Part shown: piece after piece, positions 45,901 to 57,600 of the stretch
How the letters are laid out: every line of letters begins with the position of its first letter
Position numbering within the stretch: position 1 is the stretch's first letter
Assembly (NCBI GenBank): GCA_022818135.1
Contig: JAFMSR010000009.1
Span: 26,041,636-26,105,635, forward strand
Reading direction: 5' to 3'
Source: Saxidomus purpurata
Lineage: Eukaryota > Mollusca > Bivalvia > Venerida > Veneridae
Length of the DNA: 64,000 nucleotides
The notes under the pieces: generated by a model
Database searches by the model: none
Told to the model about the DNA's origin: nothing
What the model saw: the letters and a program-made list of their open reading frames with translations, nothing else
Translations under genes and position numbers: made by a program

Positions 45901-48784
45901 TCCAAAGTCAAAAGCACGGTCCTCAAACACAGGGAAATCATATGTCGTAAAATGTAGCCATGTTGTCCTTAAGATACACTTGTTGGTTTAATTATCCGCC
46001 ATTTTATAATTTTTATTTTAGAAAACTGTGTAAATGAAATGTTATTTACTTGATATGTGCTCTTCTGACTCCATGAAATATAAAAGTGAAATGATCACCG
46101 TCTTTTAAAGGCAGTGACAGGATTGCGAAGTAAAAGTGCTGGTGATTGGTTTAGTGTAGGAAAAAATGCTATAAAGCATTTACTGCATGCAATTGGTACA
46201 GAGTACAGCAAATATTGTAATTGTAACAGAGGATTGTTACAGAGTGAGGAAAACATTGTGTTGGATCAAATACTGTATGCAATTGTTAGAATGTTAACAC
46301 AGTGGTTTATAAATTGTTAAAAAACAGATACTTAATCTTAGACTAATAGAACTTAAAATTGATGTTGGCGCAAACATAAAACACTTCCTGCAAGGAAATG
46401 TAAGTCATGGTACATATCCATAAACCATCGTAGTATTTTCTTACTAATTTTTGGCACAGATAAAGGTCATTTCCTCCAGTAAGACATCTATCTCTGTAAC
46501 ATAAGATCTACTTGCAATTGTGCTCCCGTGCCTTTGAGATGCTTTATGGATAAGATCCCAGGACTTAAACTTCTGTATAACTGATACGGCTTACAACTGT
46601 ATATTCTACGTTTCTGCTGTAACAGAGTAGGTAATAAATTGTAATAGATTTGTATTAAAATCACTGTGATTTAGAAGTTTAGACTAAAGAAACAGTAGGC
46701 TGGTTCACTGTGAAGGTTTCAGTATACATTGTAAGTTTTGCATGGTAACAGTGTCCGTGTACATGTATAAGGGGGTTGATACGGAGGTTCCGCGGGAACT
46801 GTCACCTTGAATCTGTTAATCAAAGTCTTTGTTGGAGTTTTATGTACTGTCTTTCATTTATTTATTACTTTTTGTAAACTTTTTTTTAATGTTTTTTTTA
46901 GTGACATAAGTGTTTTTTTGTAATGAAACGTTAAGAATTTATTTCTATTTGCTCTGTTATAATATTAAAATGTGCACATTTTTGTAAAGGTTACACTTTT
47001 TATGTGTGAAACAGTGTATGTACGTATGTTGGGGAGTAGATAGCTGAGATTATAGATTTATAATATTATATTAACTTGAATTCCTACTGTTGTATAAGAA
47101 AAAATCCATGATTTGTTTCTGCGTAAAATTCATTGATGGTTGGGGTTCATTTCATTAGCATAGTGTGAAGGAATTTCAATGTAGTTTTTACCTTTTCTTG
47201 AAAGAATAAGTAACCAGAAATGAATCATTTAGTCATGAAAATTTGGACTGCAGTAAATGTTGCTATTTATAACAAAAACAGAGGTAGATCTGACTAATAA
47301 GGGACTTGTGGGGACTTTAGAGAAACTCAATTTTTAGCTTCCTCAAACATAGAGTGTTTGTGGTGATATATATTGATCTTTGAATATCTTAGGGTAAAGG
47401 TCCAATTTGAAATAACTTCTCTGAAATATTCTATATAATCAGTAATAGTTTACTGACTGAATTGCGGCCATTACAGATACTGATCAGACTGTGGGGATGT
47501 AAAGTGATCATGATCTGCACTGGTCACATGAGCAGAACTGATTCTTTTCATGCGATAAGAATCAAAAGTGAGTTATTTCTGTCAAGTGAGATTTGACTGT
47601 GATTTTATGAAAGACTTTGAGAAGTGTTCCTTGTAGGTCATCTGAAAGTAGCAGATCATTAGTAGACATGGGTTTTCTGGACAATCATGTATTTGTTTTT
47701 CAGTGCATTATGTGAGCTTGACTCGGCTATGTTGTGAGATTTTTCTTAGAATCATTGACTTCAATAGTTGCTGTCATTTTTCTGTCTCGAAAGAAATTAA
47801 CATGTGTATTAGAAGTTGTGGCATGTTTTGATGTGATTTTGGTTTGTATGTAGGCCTGACAAATATCTGTGTTATTGTTGACCCTTCATTAGTGGTCCCT
47901 AAGTTTAAGTTGTCACTTGCCCTAAAGCAGCCTGCAGTTTTTTTATGATTAGAAAATCTAGTGTTTACGTGGCCACTTTTACACTGCTTTGCAATGGTTA
48001 TTGTGTCTTTAGAACTGATAGTCTTTCAACGTTTGAAAATATTTGAAAAAGATCCCAACCTATTCTGCTTTCGTTTAAATGTTATTTACATATTTTTAGC
48101 ATAATATGAACTTGGTCTGTTGGTAGTCTTGGTAACTGCTTGAATGAAGTTGTCATACTGTCACAAAATATTGTCTAGTTACTTTAGTATACCTACAGTT
48201 TTTAAGGTATCTTTACCCCACCCATCAAACACAAAAGTAAAACTGCATTTTATTGTGATACAGTCAGGAGAGAGCTTTTGTTTTTCCACCTTTTCCCAGA
48301 ATGGATATTAGAGCTTCATTTTGGCAGTTTTTACAGCTTAATCAAGCTCTGTTACACATTGAGATGTTAAGATTTTATTTTGTGAAGCTTAAAACTAGGT
48401 AGATTTTATGGTTTTGAAAAGAGTCTTAAAGTACATGTCATTGATTGAAAATACAACTTTAGATGTTTATTTCACAGGCGACTGACAGTGAACATAGACA
48501 GTTTAAAATGTTAATTTAGACTTTTCGATAGAACGTGTGAGTGATTACAAGTTATTCACAGTAAATTAGCATTCATGTATATTTTTGTGCTTTCAGATTT
48601 TATGTGCATCAGTAAATGTAATAAAACCATAGTCACATCAATTTCTCTACTTCCTCTTTTAGAAAGTTTTTACACTGTAAAGTTTCAAAATAGTTTCATT
48701 ACTCATAATGAGTAATGTAAAGTAAAAGTTTAAATTACGGGTAGTAAAATATGTGGGACAAAATGACGTTGAATGTAATGGTTT

Positions 48785-49945
48785 TTAGCTCAACTATTCG
48801 AAGAAAAAGGAGAGTTATAATTGCTGTCACCTTTGTGTCAGCGTTGCACATTTGGTTCAAGTTTTGCATTTTGCATGAAAGCTACTATCATGGACATATC
48901 TCAGTAACTACTTATGGTATTGATTTAAAACTTTACTAAAGTGTTCAAGGGTATCAGACAAGCAAATTAGACTAAAGTGTTCAAGGGTATCAGACAAGCA
49001 ATTTAGACTAAAGTGTTCAAGGGTATCAGACAAGCAAATTAGACTAAAGTGTTCAAGGGTATCAGACAAGCAAATTAGACTAACGTGTTCAAGGGTTTCT
49101 GAAAAACAAGTTACATAACTCTTGACTGAATTTAATTTCAAATTATGGCCCTTGCTGGAATTAGAAATTTTATTTGAAGTTTTACATGCAAGCTTCTGCC
49201 ATGGACATATCCTAGTATTAAACTACTTATGTAATTGATTTGAAACTTTACTAAACTGTTCCAGGATATCAGACAAGCAAGTAAGATAAATCCTGATGGA
49301 GTTTTATGCAAATTATGGCCCTTGTTCAACTTGAAATTTTGGTTAAAGTTTTACATGAAACATATCTTAGTAACCATGGATTAGATTGATTTGAAATTTT
49401 AGTTAAGTCTTCAGGAGTATCAGACAATCAAGTCACTTAACTCTTGAATGAGCGTAATTCAAATTATGGCCCTTGTTGGTTGGACTTAAGTATTTTGTTT
49501 AAAATTTTACATGCAGGATTCTATCATGGACATATCTTAGTAACTACTTATGGGATTGATTGTAAACTTCATTTATCTCTTCTAGGGTATCAGCCAGTCA
49601 AGTTAGATCATTCTTGACGGAATGTAATTCAAATTATGGCCCTTGTTGGACTTACGACATTTCTGTTAGTTCTGCATGCGGGTTACTACCTTACAATCTT
49701 ACAATTATGATAACTTTATAAAGCTGCTCAGGGGTATCAGGTAGTCAAGTTAAATAACTCTTGACCAAATTTGATCCAAATTATTGCTCTTGTTCAACTT
49801 AGAAAGCTACAAGCTAGTGTTAACAGGTAGCAAACTTGGTAGCAGGGAATGATCATAGAATTATATGACTTGAATTTTAACAATTTTAAAAGAAATGTTT
49901 TAAATTTATAAAATCGAATAGTTGAGCGTGCTGTCATCTGACTGC
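48785..49945 (+). mobile_element. Tandem-core element F2, copy A
   Basis: tttttagctcaactattcg at the left; the 14-bp block at 48788-48801 is exactly complementary to 49914-49927. The interior repeats 'aattatggcccttgtt' and 'ggacatatctcagtaac' blocks about every 180 bp and includes a 36-bp array. The right end is gcgtgctgtcatctgac. Confidence 0.75.
48935..49115. repeat. 36-bp tandem array inside F2
   Basis: actaaagtgttcaagggtat starts units at 48935, 48971, 49007, 49043 and 49079 (diverged). Confidence 0.9.
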
Positions 49946-49974
49946 CCTAGTATACACACACATGGTAATTGATT

Positions 49975-50115
49975 TAATTTGTACTAATTTATTTATTCTC
50001 GACTGTGAAACAAGTTTTATAATTTATGTTAGTCCCTCTGAAGACTGACTCCAGATGGATTCAACCTCTAACAGAAAGAGGCAATATGGAATTGTTATGT
50101 CTTGCCTAATAACGC
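49975..50115 (-). repeat. SINE S1 copy
   Basis: Plus reading: tttatttattctcgactgtg, then tgactccagatggattcaac and gaggcaatatggaattgtta, the S1 body. Confidence 0.55.
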
Positions 50116-50329
50116 TATCAATATATGATAGGATTGGAATCGGGGAATCATGCTCCGTTTTTCTCCATAAAAAAAGAAAAATGTTAGCAGGCCATTTTGT
50201 CCTCATAATTGGTACAAATGTAGGCATATCGGACCTTGGCGTGACCCCTATTGATTCTGAGTTATCTGACTTAGAGGTCCGAAGGTCACAGTGACCTTTA
50301 TTACAAAACTGTTTCTATTGAAAAAGAAA

Positions 50330-50475
50330 TGTGAACGATGAAGCGTAGGACCCTTAGACTTGTATGGGAGTTTGGTCAGGCTGCAATACGAGATTCGTTC
50401 CCATGAGTCCGACGCTCTACCTCTACACTGCGGCACCACAGTATCAACAAAGTCCAAATCAAGCACGTGCAATCC
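50330..50475 (-). repeat. tRNA-like SINE head
   Basis: Minus strand: gtgccgcagtgtagaggtag (A-box-like), then catgggaacgaatctcg as a degenerate B-box at tRNA spacing. Confidence 0.45.
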
Positions 50476-50574
50476 TCGCCATTACCTATAACATCCTCAA
50501 AATGACTTGACAAATTAATGATCCGTCAACATATATGCCGCTCATAGGGATAAGACCGCACTTATATTTTCTAC

Positions 50575-51250
50575 ATTGTTGGAGTCTGTAAGCTGCTGCC
50601 CACTTGATGTCGCTGTACACACGTACATATCTGTCACATAAAGAAACTTGAAATGCAGCTTTCTTATGGAAATGAAATACGTGTATTGCTCAAAGTTAAG
50701 TCTAATTTTCCAATGGTATACGGAGCAATGACGGATTTTCCAGCCTGCAGAGACACTCCAAGTTGATACCCTTTACTGTCTAATCATGACTCGGATGCGC
50801 GTTTAGGGGCATCACGGTCCTCTTGTTGCAAAAAGTGCCCCCTTTCCTTTAAAGTTGCATTTACATTTTCTGTTTGCGTCACTTTCTACCAAAATCATTG
50901 GCTGGTTTGATAATAGGCGGCAGTGAACTGAAACACCAACGTCATATCGTCTGCGTACCAATGATCATACAACATTAAATCCGGGATGATAGTTTTTCGT
51001 AAACCGAATTACTAAATTGTGTCTAAAATAATCACATATTTAAAATAGTGCTAATGGTTCATAATTTGTTTTACCGGGCATGTAAAAAATCATGGATGTC
51101 TCTTGAACCAGGGTACTATCTGTATGCTCGAACTAACGTCTTCTGGGGGCGTTGGATATATGGACAATGCGCTTCCAACGATGACACTCGAAATGTGATA
51201 CGATGGGGTAAATGCCAAAGGAAACTTTTAAGGCGCTCTCTGTTGTTAGA
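50575..51250 (+). repeat. Dispersed block D1, copy 1, with SINE S3 fragment
   Basis: About 450 bp that aligns with 63015-63428 (ctgcagagacac, tttactgtctaat, aaaatcattggct, ggcggcagtgaactgaaaca, attaaatccgggatgatagt), followed at 51117-51190 by an S3 3' piece (cttctgggggcgttgg). Confidence 0.75.
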
Positions 51251-51259
51251 CTATAGTCC

Positions 51260-52260
51260 GTCTCAAAGTTCAAAAGTTCAAAATTTAGATGAAAATTTCA
51301 CTGGAAATTCTCAATTTTATGTATAATGCCGATTTGATTAATATCGGTCAAGTGTTGGAGGAAATATTTACAGAATGTTCAATGAAAACCTTACATTGCT
51401 TTGCATTTCAACGGAAATTACAAAAGTCACATGCAAACATAAAATCGAAGTTCTAGCGCATTCATGATTTTGAGGTGACGGCCAGCGATCACAAAAAAAC
51501 CGAACTGGTTAGAGACTCAAACCCAACCGATATTCTAGACAGTAAGGTTTTGGTGCTAAGCGAGGATAAGATTTCATTCAGTTTTAAAAACATGCTAAAA
51601 ATAGTGGCAAGGTTTTTTAAATTTAATTTTTCACATTGTTGACCAACAAATATTTACCTTCCTCATTAGTTACCATGCGGTGTAATTTCGGGCATAAATA
51701 CCGAACTTAGTGCACCCAATACATTATTTACTTCAGGTCCCGCATTGAGTGCAATTTTGGCAGATTTTACACTATTTTTTGGCGCCCGGAACTATTTTAG
51801 AGCAAACGTCACCATAGTGCACGTATTAAGGGTAAATGGTGCATGCAACAACAACAACAGCCTAAAAGAACTGAGTAAACTGTACGCAGTTTGTTTTGAA
51901 CGATTCCACATTAGTAAAACTTAATATCAATATATCAGCGACTTATTTAGCTTGGAGTGTTCATGTATGGCAGTTGAGATTTATCGGCGGTTGTTACCTA
52001 GCACATACACATCATTGAGAGCAATAGGACTGCAAAATAATCAATAGCCCAAGAACATGGGTTTCTTGGTTCTTAGCTGGACAAGTCTTTGTTTTCATAT
52101 GATCACAAGAAAAGAATGATTCCTAAATATTTTAGTTTTGAAACGCAGGAGATGTGTTCCTTTCCTGTTTTATCTCTCTTCCGCCCTAGTTGTAGGTCCA
52201 CTGTGGCTTTCTTGATTCATTATGAGCCTCGCGGTCATTATGTAACCTTATTGTCCACTC
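51260..52260. other. No recognised feature
   Basis: No exon or clear repeat was seen. Composition is less AT-rich than the neighbouring sequence. Confidence 0.4.
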
Positions 52261-52263
52261 TAC

Positions 52264-53132
52264 TTTTTAGCTCTACTATTCGAAGAATAAAGAGGCTATT
52301 GCACTCAACTCGGCGTCGGTGTCGGCGTTTGCGTTGGTTAAAGTTATTTATAACGTCAAATATCTTGAATACTATACTCAAAATATATGTTTACCATCAA
52401 CATCTACACGTGGGGAAACAATCCCCATAACTCTGTTTTGAGTTTTGACGGATTTATGCCCCTTTTTAACTTATAATATTTGGTTAAAGTCTTTTATAAA
52501 GTCAAATATCTTGAATACTATCAAACGTATTGACTTGAAACGTCAAATATATTTTTACCATCTGCATGAGGAATCTATCCGTATAACTCTGTTTAGATGT
52601 TTGACAGATTTATGCCCCTTTTCAACTTGGAATTTTAGTTAAAGATTTCTATGAAGTCTATATACACTATCAAATGTACTGGTTTGAAACTTTACTACTG
52701 TTTTTTTTTATTTTTGACAGATTTATGCTCCTTTTTAACTTAGAATTTTGTCACAGTTTTTACCGCAGTATCATATAGAAATACTCGAAATGGTTTACTT
52801 CTTGAAATGTCATACAATAATTATGCAGCATGCAGCAGTCATACTTTTTTAATTTTATGCATATCAATTTTGAAACGTTACGAAGTTATTCATGATCAGA
52901 TAAACAAAGTCATGTATTTCTTTGAAATTATCCCGCCAGTTCGCTTACAGTGTACCCAGGGTAAGGGTTTGCGCGAAATGTACATATACAAAGGTCTTTG
53001 AACAAGTTTCATGTCTTTGACCTTAATTCTTATAGACAATTACACATATACCTGTTTTTAGACACAAAAGAAAACAACAACATTTTACTGACAAGCTTTC
53101 GAATAGAGTGTGCTGTCATGAGCAGCTCTTGT
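52264..53132 (+). mobile_element. Tandem-core element F2, copy B
   Basis: Starts tttttagctctactattcg with actcggcgtcggtgtcgg and ends tttcgaatagagtgtgctgt, catgagcagctcttgtt. The interior repeats 'gtcaaatatcttgaatacta' and 'gatttatgcccctttt' blocks. Confidence 0.75.
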
Positions 53133-53874
53133 TTATGCTTATTGTTTGTAAAGTCTTCAATCTGAATTGTCGTAACAAATCCAAACAACGGGTATCCGCT
53201 CTTTCAGTTCCGTGGGTGAAAAACTGGTCGACCATGATATATTCAATACAAATAGAAATTATTGCACATTTTTAATAATGTAAAAAGTTATCGAATCCTC
53301 TTTCCAAGTAAGACATGAGTCAGTGACGTAATGTAAATAATCCTACTTTTAATGACTTCAGATGATTATAAAAGGGGTTATTAATTTTGAACACATTTAA
53401 TAAAACACCTTCTTTAATGCAGTGTCGAATAAATCGTAGTCAACAATAAAGTAATTGGTGAACGGATGTAAAGGGGAAATAACGAGATCAAAAGGTACGT
53501 TTAACAGCACATTTTATTCATTTAATTTAAATGTAAAATCACAATAAACAAACAAGAGTCAGGGTCTCGTTACTAGGCAACGGGTTCGCTAAAGAAGCGC
53601 AGCAGATTTGCCGAAGTAATTCTGATGCATGCAGGTTTCTTTTCCGCTTATACGGAATGATGATCATTGGTTTCAAACCAACCCCTCTGCAGGAAGTCTC
53701 AGGTGACCCCTGGAGCGTCATGACATGGCGTGGTCACATCATTAATGTTCGCTCTCCAATGACACTCTTTTTCTATTTGCTAGTTAGTACCGTTTCGAAC
53801 AAAAACGATTGAAAGTGAAAAGCTTTTTTTAAATGCAGAATTTAGATGGATATGTTTACTCCGAACCAAGCTAA
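53133..53874. other. No recognised feature
   Basis: No exon, SINE or foldback was recognised. Confidence 0.35.
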
Positions 53875-54020
53875 ATTTCTGAAATGGATTCGTCCATCTT
53901 TCATTTTGACAGATGTTAAATTATTCAACCGGGAGTGCATTCTGAACATTTGTTGACCGAATGGCTCACAGAGCAGATCATGATCTACTCATCGCATAGG
54001 TAGAATCAGTTGGCTCTAGA
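53875..54020 (+). repeat. M1 repeat copy
   Basis: gctaaatttctgaaatggat, cgtccatctttcattttgac, gaccgaatggctcacaga, gcagatcatgatctac. Confidence 0.65.
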
Positions 54021-54329
54021 AGGCATTAAAAGTACATTTTAAATGTAGAGTACAAGTTTCAGTGTTCAGTAATGAATCAGAACAACTGACTGTAATACAT
54101 GAATATTTATCAATGGTGCATGAACTATTAGGAGGTGGATACACTACACTTGTAACATACCTTTATATTACTGGTAACAGTGACATGAAGTTTTACATCG
54201 CGGTCGCCAATGTCATCCCCTTGTTATTTTCTAAGATCTGTTGATATTGTCAATCTAAATGACCAGTTTCACTTGAAGATTAAATTTTTAATTGAAACAC
54301 CGAAGTTCGCGTTTTATTTGTGGCCCGCC

Positions 54330-54445
54330 ACCAGGGTCGGATGGTTTAGGTCGCTGATTTGTAAACGAGGATCTCAACTTGTAACCATTAGAGCTCTATT
54401 GGAGGTCAGGGGTTCGAGCCTCGTTATCGACCTGATTGAAAGGTG
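54330..54445 (+). repeat. tRNA-like SINE head
   Basis: An A-box-like ggatggtttaggtcgctgat and B-box ggggttcgagcc, with an over-long middle. No paired acceptor stem. Confidence 0.45.
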
Positions 54446-54612
54446 GGTGTTTTTACGGACGATGAATTTCTACATATTCTTCGTAGGAACGACGATAACC
54501 ATAAGGTTAATTGCTAGTGGTACATATATACAGTTTCTTAAATTCTGTTGAAACTGGTGTTTAACTCAAAGAAAAAGTCTTGCACTGCCTGTTTCAGATT
54601 TCACAGAAGACA

Positions 54613-54642
54613 ATGGCAGCTTGCAACAGTCAAAGAGTGCTG
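54613..54642 (+). CDS. Spaetzle-like exon 1: start codon
   Basis: Ten codons, ATG through GTGCTG, preceded in the same exon by a short 5' UTR after acceptor GTTTCAG at 54597. Donor CTG|GTGAGT, phase 0. Confidence 0.68.
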
Positions 54643-57600
54643 GTGAGTATTTGTATGTGTGTATTGTGAAAATAAGTAATTGTCTGTTGTTGTTTTTCTC
54701 TGTTTTTCATTCAATTTTATGCTGTTTGTCTTTGCCATATACAAGATTACTACAATCTTAGATAGCATTTTGCAATGTATTTCTGCACTGTTTAATTGTT
54801 AAGATGATGTTCGAAATATAACAAATATTCATTTCAGATCGTGCTAGTGGTTGTTTTGGCAATAGTGGCAGTGATTGCAGTTGGTATGTTGGTTTGGAGA
54901 GAAACGAGGTATGGTTTATCAAAATGAAATGTGTCTTTCAAAAATGTCAGTAAAACTCAAGTAGGCGATATAGAACCACCATGACACTCTTATTCAGATT
55001 ATGTGATTATTTGGACAGAAACAATGTATCTTAGTGTGTTAAAGCGCTATACCACTTATAATTCGAAATATCTTAATAAAGATTAACGGCGTTGAGACCC
55101 TGAATATGATACCCGAGAGTCGGATATTCCAATCCGCATCTGCAGCCATTGATAGTTGTATTCTCTCAAGCATATTGTATGCAGCAAGGTATTCATTTAT
55201 AAAACAGGCGGACAGCCGTTTTAAGAAGAGGGTTGTATACAAATTCCATTTACCGCGTTTGCATTCGTAACATTTGATTGGTCCAAAAAGTAGGCTAAAA
55301 GCCAGCTTATTCAGCTAACGCCGAAAAAGAAAATTGTCTTTTAAATATGACATGCCATTCGGGTTAAATGGACGTTAGAGCGGTCCAGTAGTAACGCGCA
55401 GGACTTGTAATCCAGGGATCGCAGGTTCGATCCCCCACTCCTCCACTAACATATAACTAATGGTCTTTCGGATGAGACTTGAAAAACCGAGGTCAGATGT
55501 ATTGGTGCTGCACACCGGGCATGTTAAAGAACCCGGCTCTGTCCCTGGAACGGGACGCGTTCTGTGTTCCCCCGAAACCTAAAATAACTAATCTCTTCTG
55601 GGGGCGTTGGTCGTGTGGATTATCCCGTACCAACGATAAAACTCTTATATATTTATACATAACGCCGAAAAAGAAAATTGACTCTAAAATATGACATGCC
55701 ATTTGTCAGATGAACGATATTTTTTCAGGTCTACACATACTTTTGCAGAATCAGCACGTGATCGCTATCGGCCAATCAGGATTAAATATGTATGACACGT
55801 GTCAGATGAGCGATATCGAGCTATCTTCAGAGTTTGTAATGATTTGTAAAGAAGGAACGTCAAGGGCTACTACACCAGTAATCAAGTTTAAAATCCTTCA
55901 AAGTATAACATTGCTGTTACTGAAAACATATAAATACATCTATATACCTATCATACATATTTAATCCTGATTGGCCGATAGCGATCACGTGCTGATTCCG
56001 CAAAAGTATGTGTAGACCTGAAAAAATATCGTGCAGACCTACGCGGATTTAAAGACGTCATTTCTGACATATTTTCGCAAATGTTCACTACTTTTTAGTT
56101 CACCTGGCATAAAGTGCCAGAGTGAGTTATTATGATCGCTCACCGTCCGTCGTCCGTCGTACGTCGTCCGTTCACATTTTCCTTCTAGCGACATCTCCTC
56201 TGAAACCACTAGGCCAAAGAAACTTGACAGGGATGTTCCTTGCATAAAGCCCTATCAAAGTTGTTCAAATAATTCCATTCCATGCAGAAATCTGGTTGTC
56301 ATGGCAACGGAAAGGAAAAACTTCAAAAATCTTCTTCTCAAGAACAGGAAGGCTATGACCTTAGATATTTGGCATATGGCATTGCCTAGTGGGTCTCTAC
56401 CAAGATTGTTCAAATTCTGATCCCCGGGTCAAAATTGACACCACCCGGGGGTCACTTTATTTTACATAGGCTTATATAAGAAAAACAGAAATGTGACAAT
56501 AATAGCATAATCTGAAAAGGGGGTAAACTCAATTTGACTATTTTCTATTGTGTCATAGAGTCCTAGTTTTCTCCATTGGTATGCAGCATTGTCTGTATAA
56601 GAAACACCTAATGTTTTTTCTTCTGTCAAACCAGAAGACCTAGAGCTTAGATATTTTGCATGTAGCATTGCTTACTCGACTTCTACCAAGATTGTTCAAA
56701 TCATGACTCACGGGCCACATTGACCCCGCCCGGGGGTCACTTGATTTTACATAGGCTCATGTAAGCACAACTTCAAAACTCTTCTTGTCTAGAACGTCAA
56801 GGCACATAACTTAGATATTTGGAATGTAGCATTATGTAGTGGATCTCTATGAATATTGCTCAACTTACCCCTTCTGCTATTCTTGACATTGTTTCATAGC
56901 CAATGGTAGCCAGGAGAACGATATAGGGCCATCTTAGCCCTCTTGTTATTAGGTATACGATGTAAACATTTTTGACTAATACAGTTTTGCGAACCTGTGA
57001 AAAAATGATGTCCTCCGTCAATATCCCTTTTCGAAAAAATATATATTGACCGAAACATTAGTCTATAATTGTAAAATATTATACAGGGATGAAGAAAAGC
57101 TGAAACTGACAAGCGAAAACCTACAAAAGGTCTACTCTAATCACTTTAGAACAGATGAACAACAAACATTCTTCGAGCAGAAGTATATGGAAGGCATTGC
57201 AAACAGAACCGTGGTCACAGATAAAATTCCATCTATAAATGACACCACATGCATATTTGACTGTTATAATGGTGAATTTGGGAGGGCACGCAGGAAGCGA
57301 CAAGCGCAAGATGACGCCAGCATCAACCATGGTCGTAGGAAGTGGCAAATGCAAGGTGGCGCCACCACGAACCATGGTCGTATAAAGCGACAAGGGCAAG
57401 GTCAAGGGCGCACCGGAACCAGGCATGGTTGCTGCGAATCGTAAGTTTTAACATGTTTGTGAATGCATGAAAAAACCAGCAACAAGGTTTGAAGAAACCG
57501 AACACTATTATACACGTAGTTCTGTGGTCGTCAAAGAATGTTACAAAACGTGTTTTGATTACTAATGATGCATTGTAAGCATCCAGTTTACATGTATAGT

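Larger units (their letters stand above)
44550..48780. other. Long gene-free stretch
   Basis: AT-rich, no exon-like signals. It contains a SINE S1 piece, M1-related pieces near 45720-45900 (a ~107-bp direct duplication) and 47450-47545, and repeats of 'gactac(a)acaaccattgta' near 45275-45325. Distal 3' UTR of gene 1 cannot be excluded. Confidence 0.4.

Noticed and set aside
57121..57426. Minus-strand Pro/Leu-rich frame
   Set aside because: Antisense of the ligand's exon 3, created by the coding triplication.
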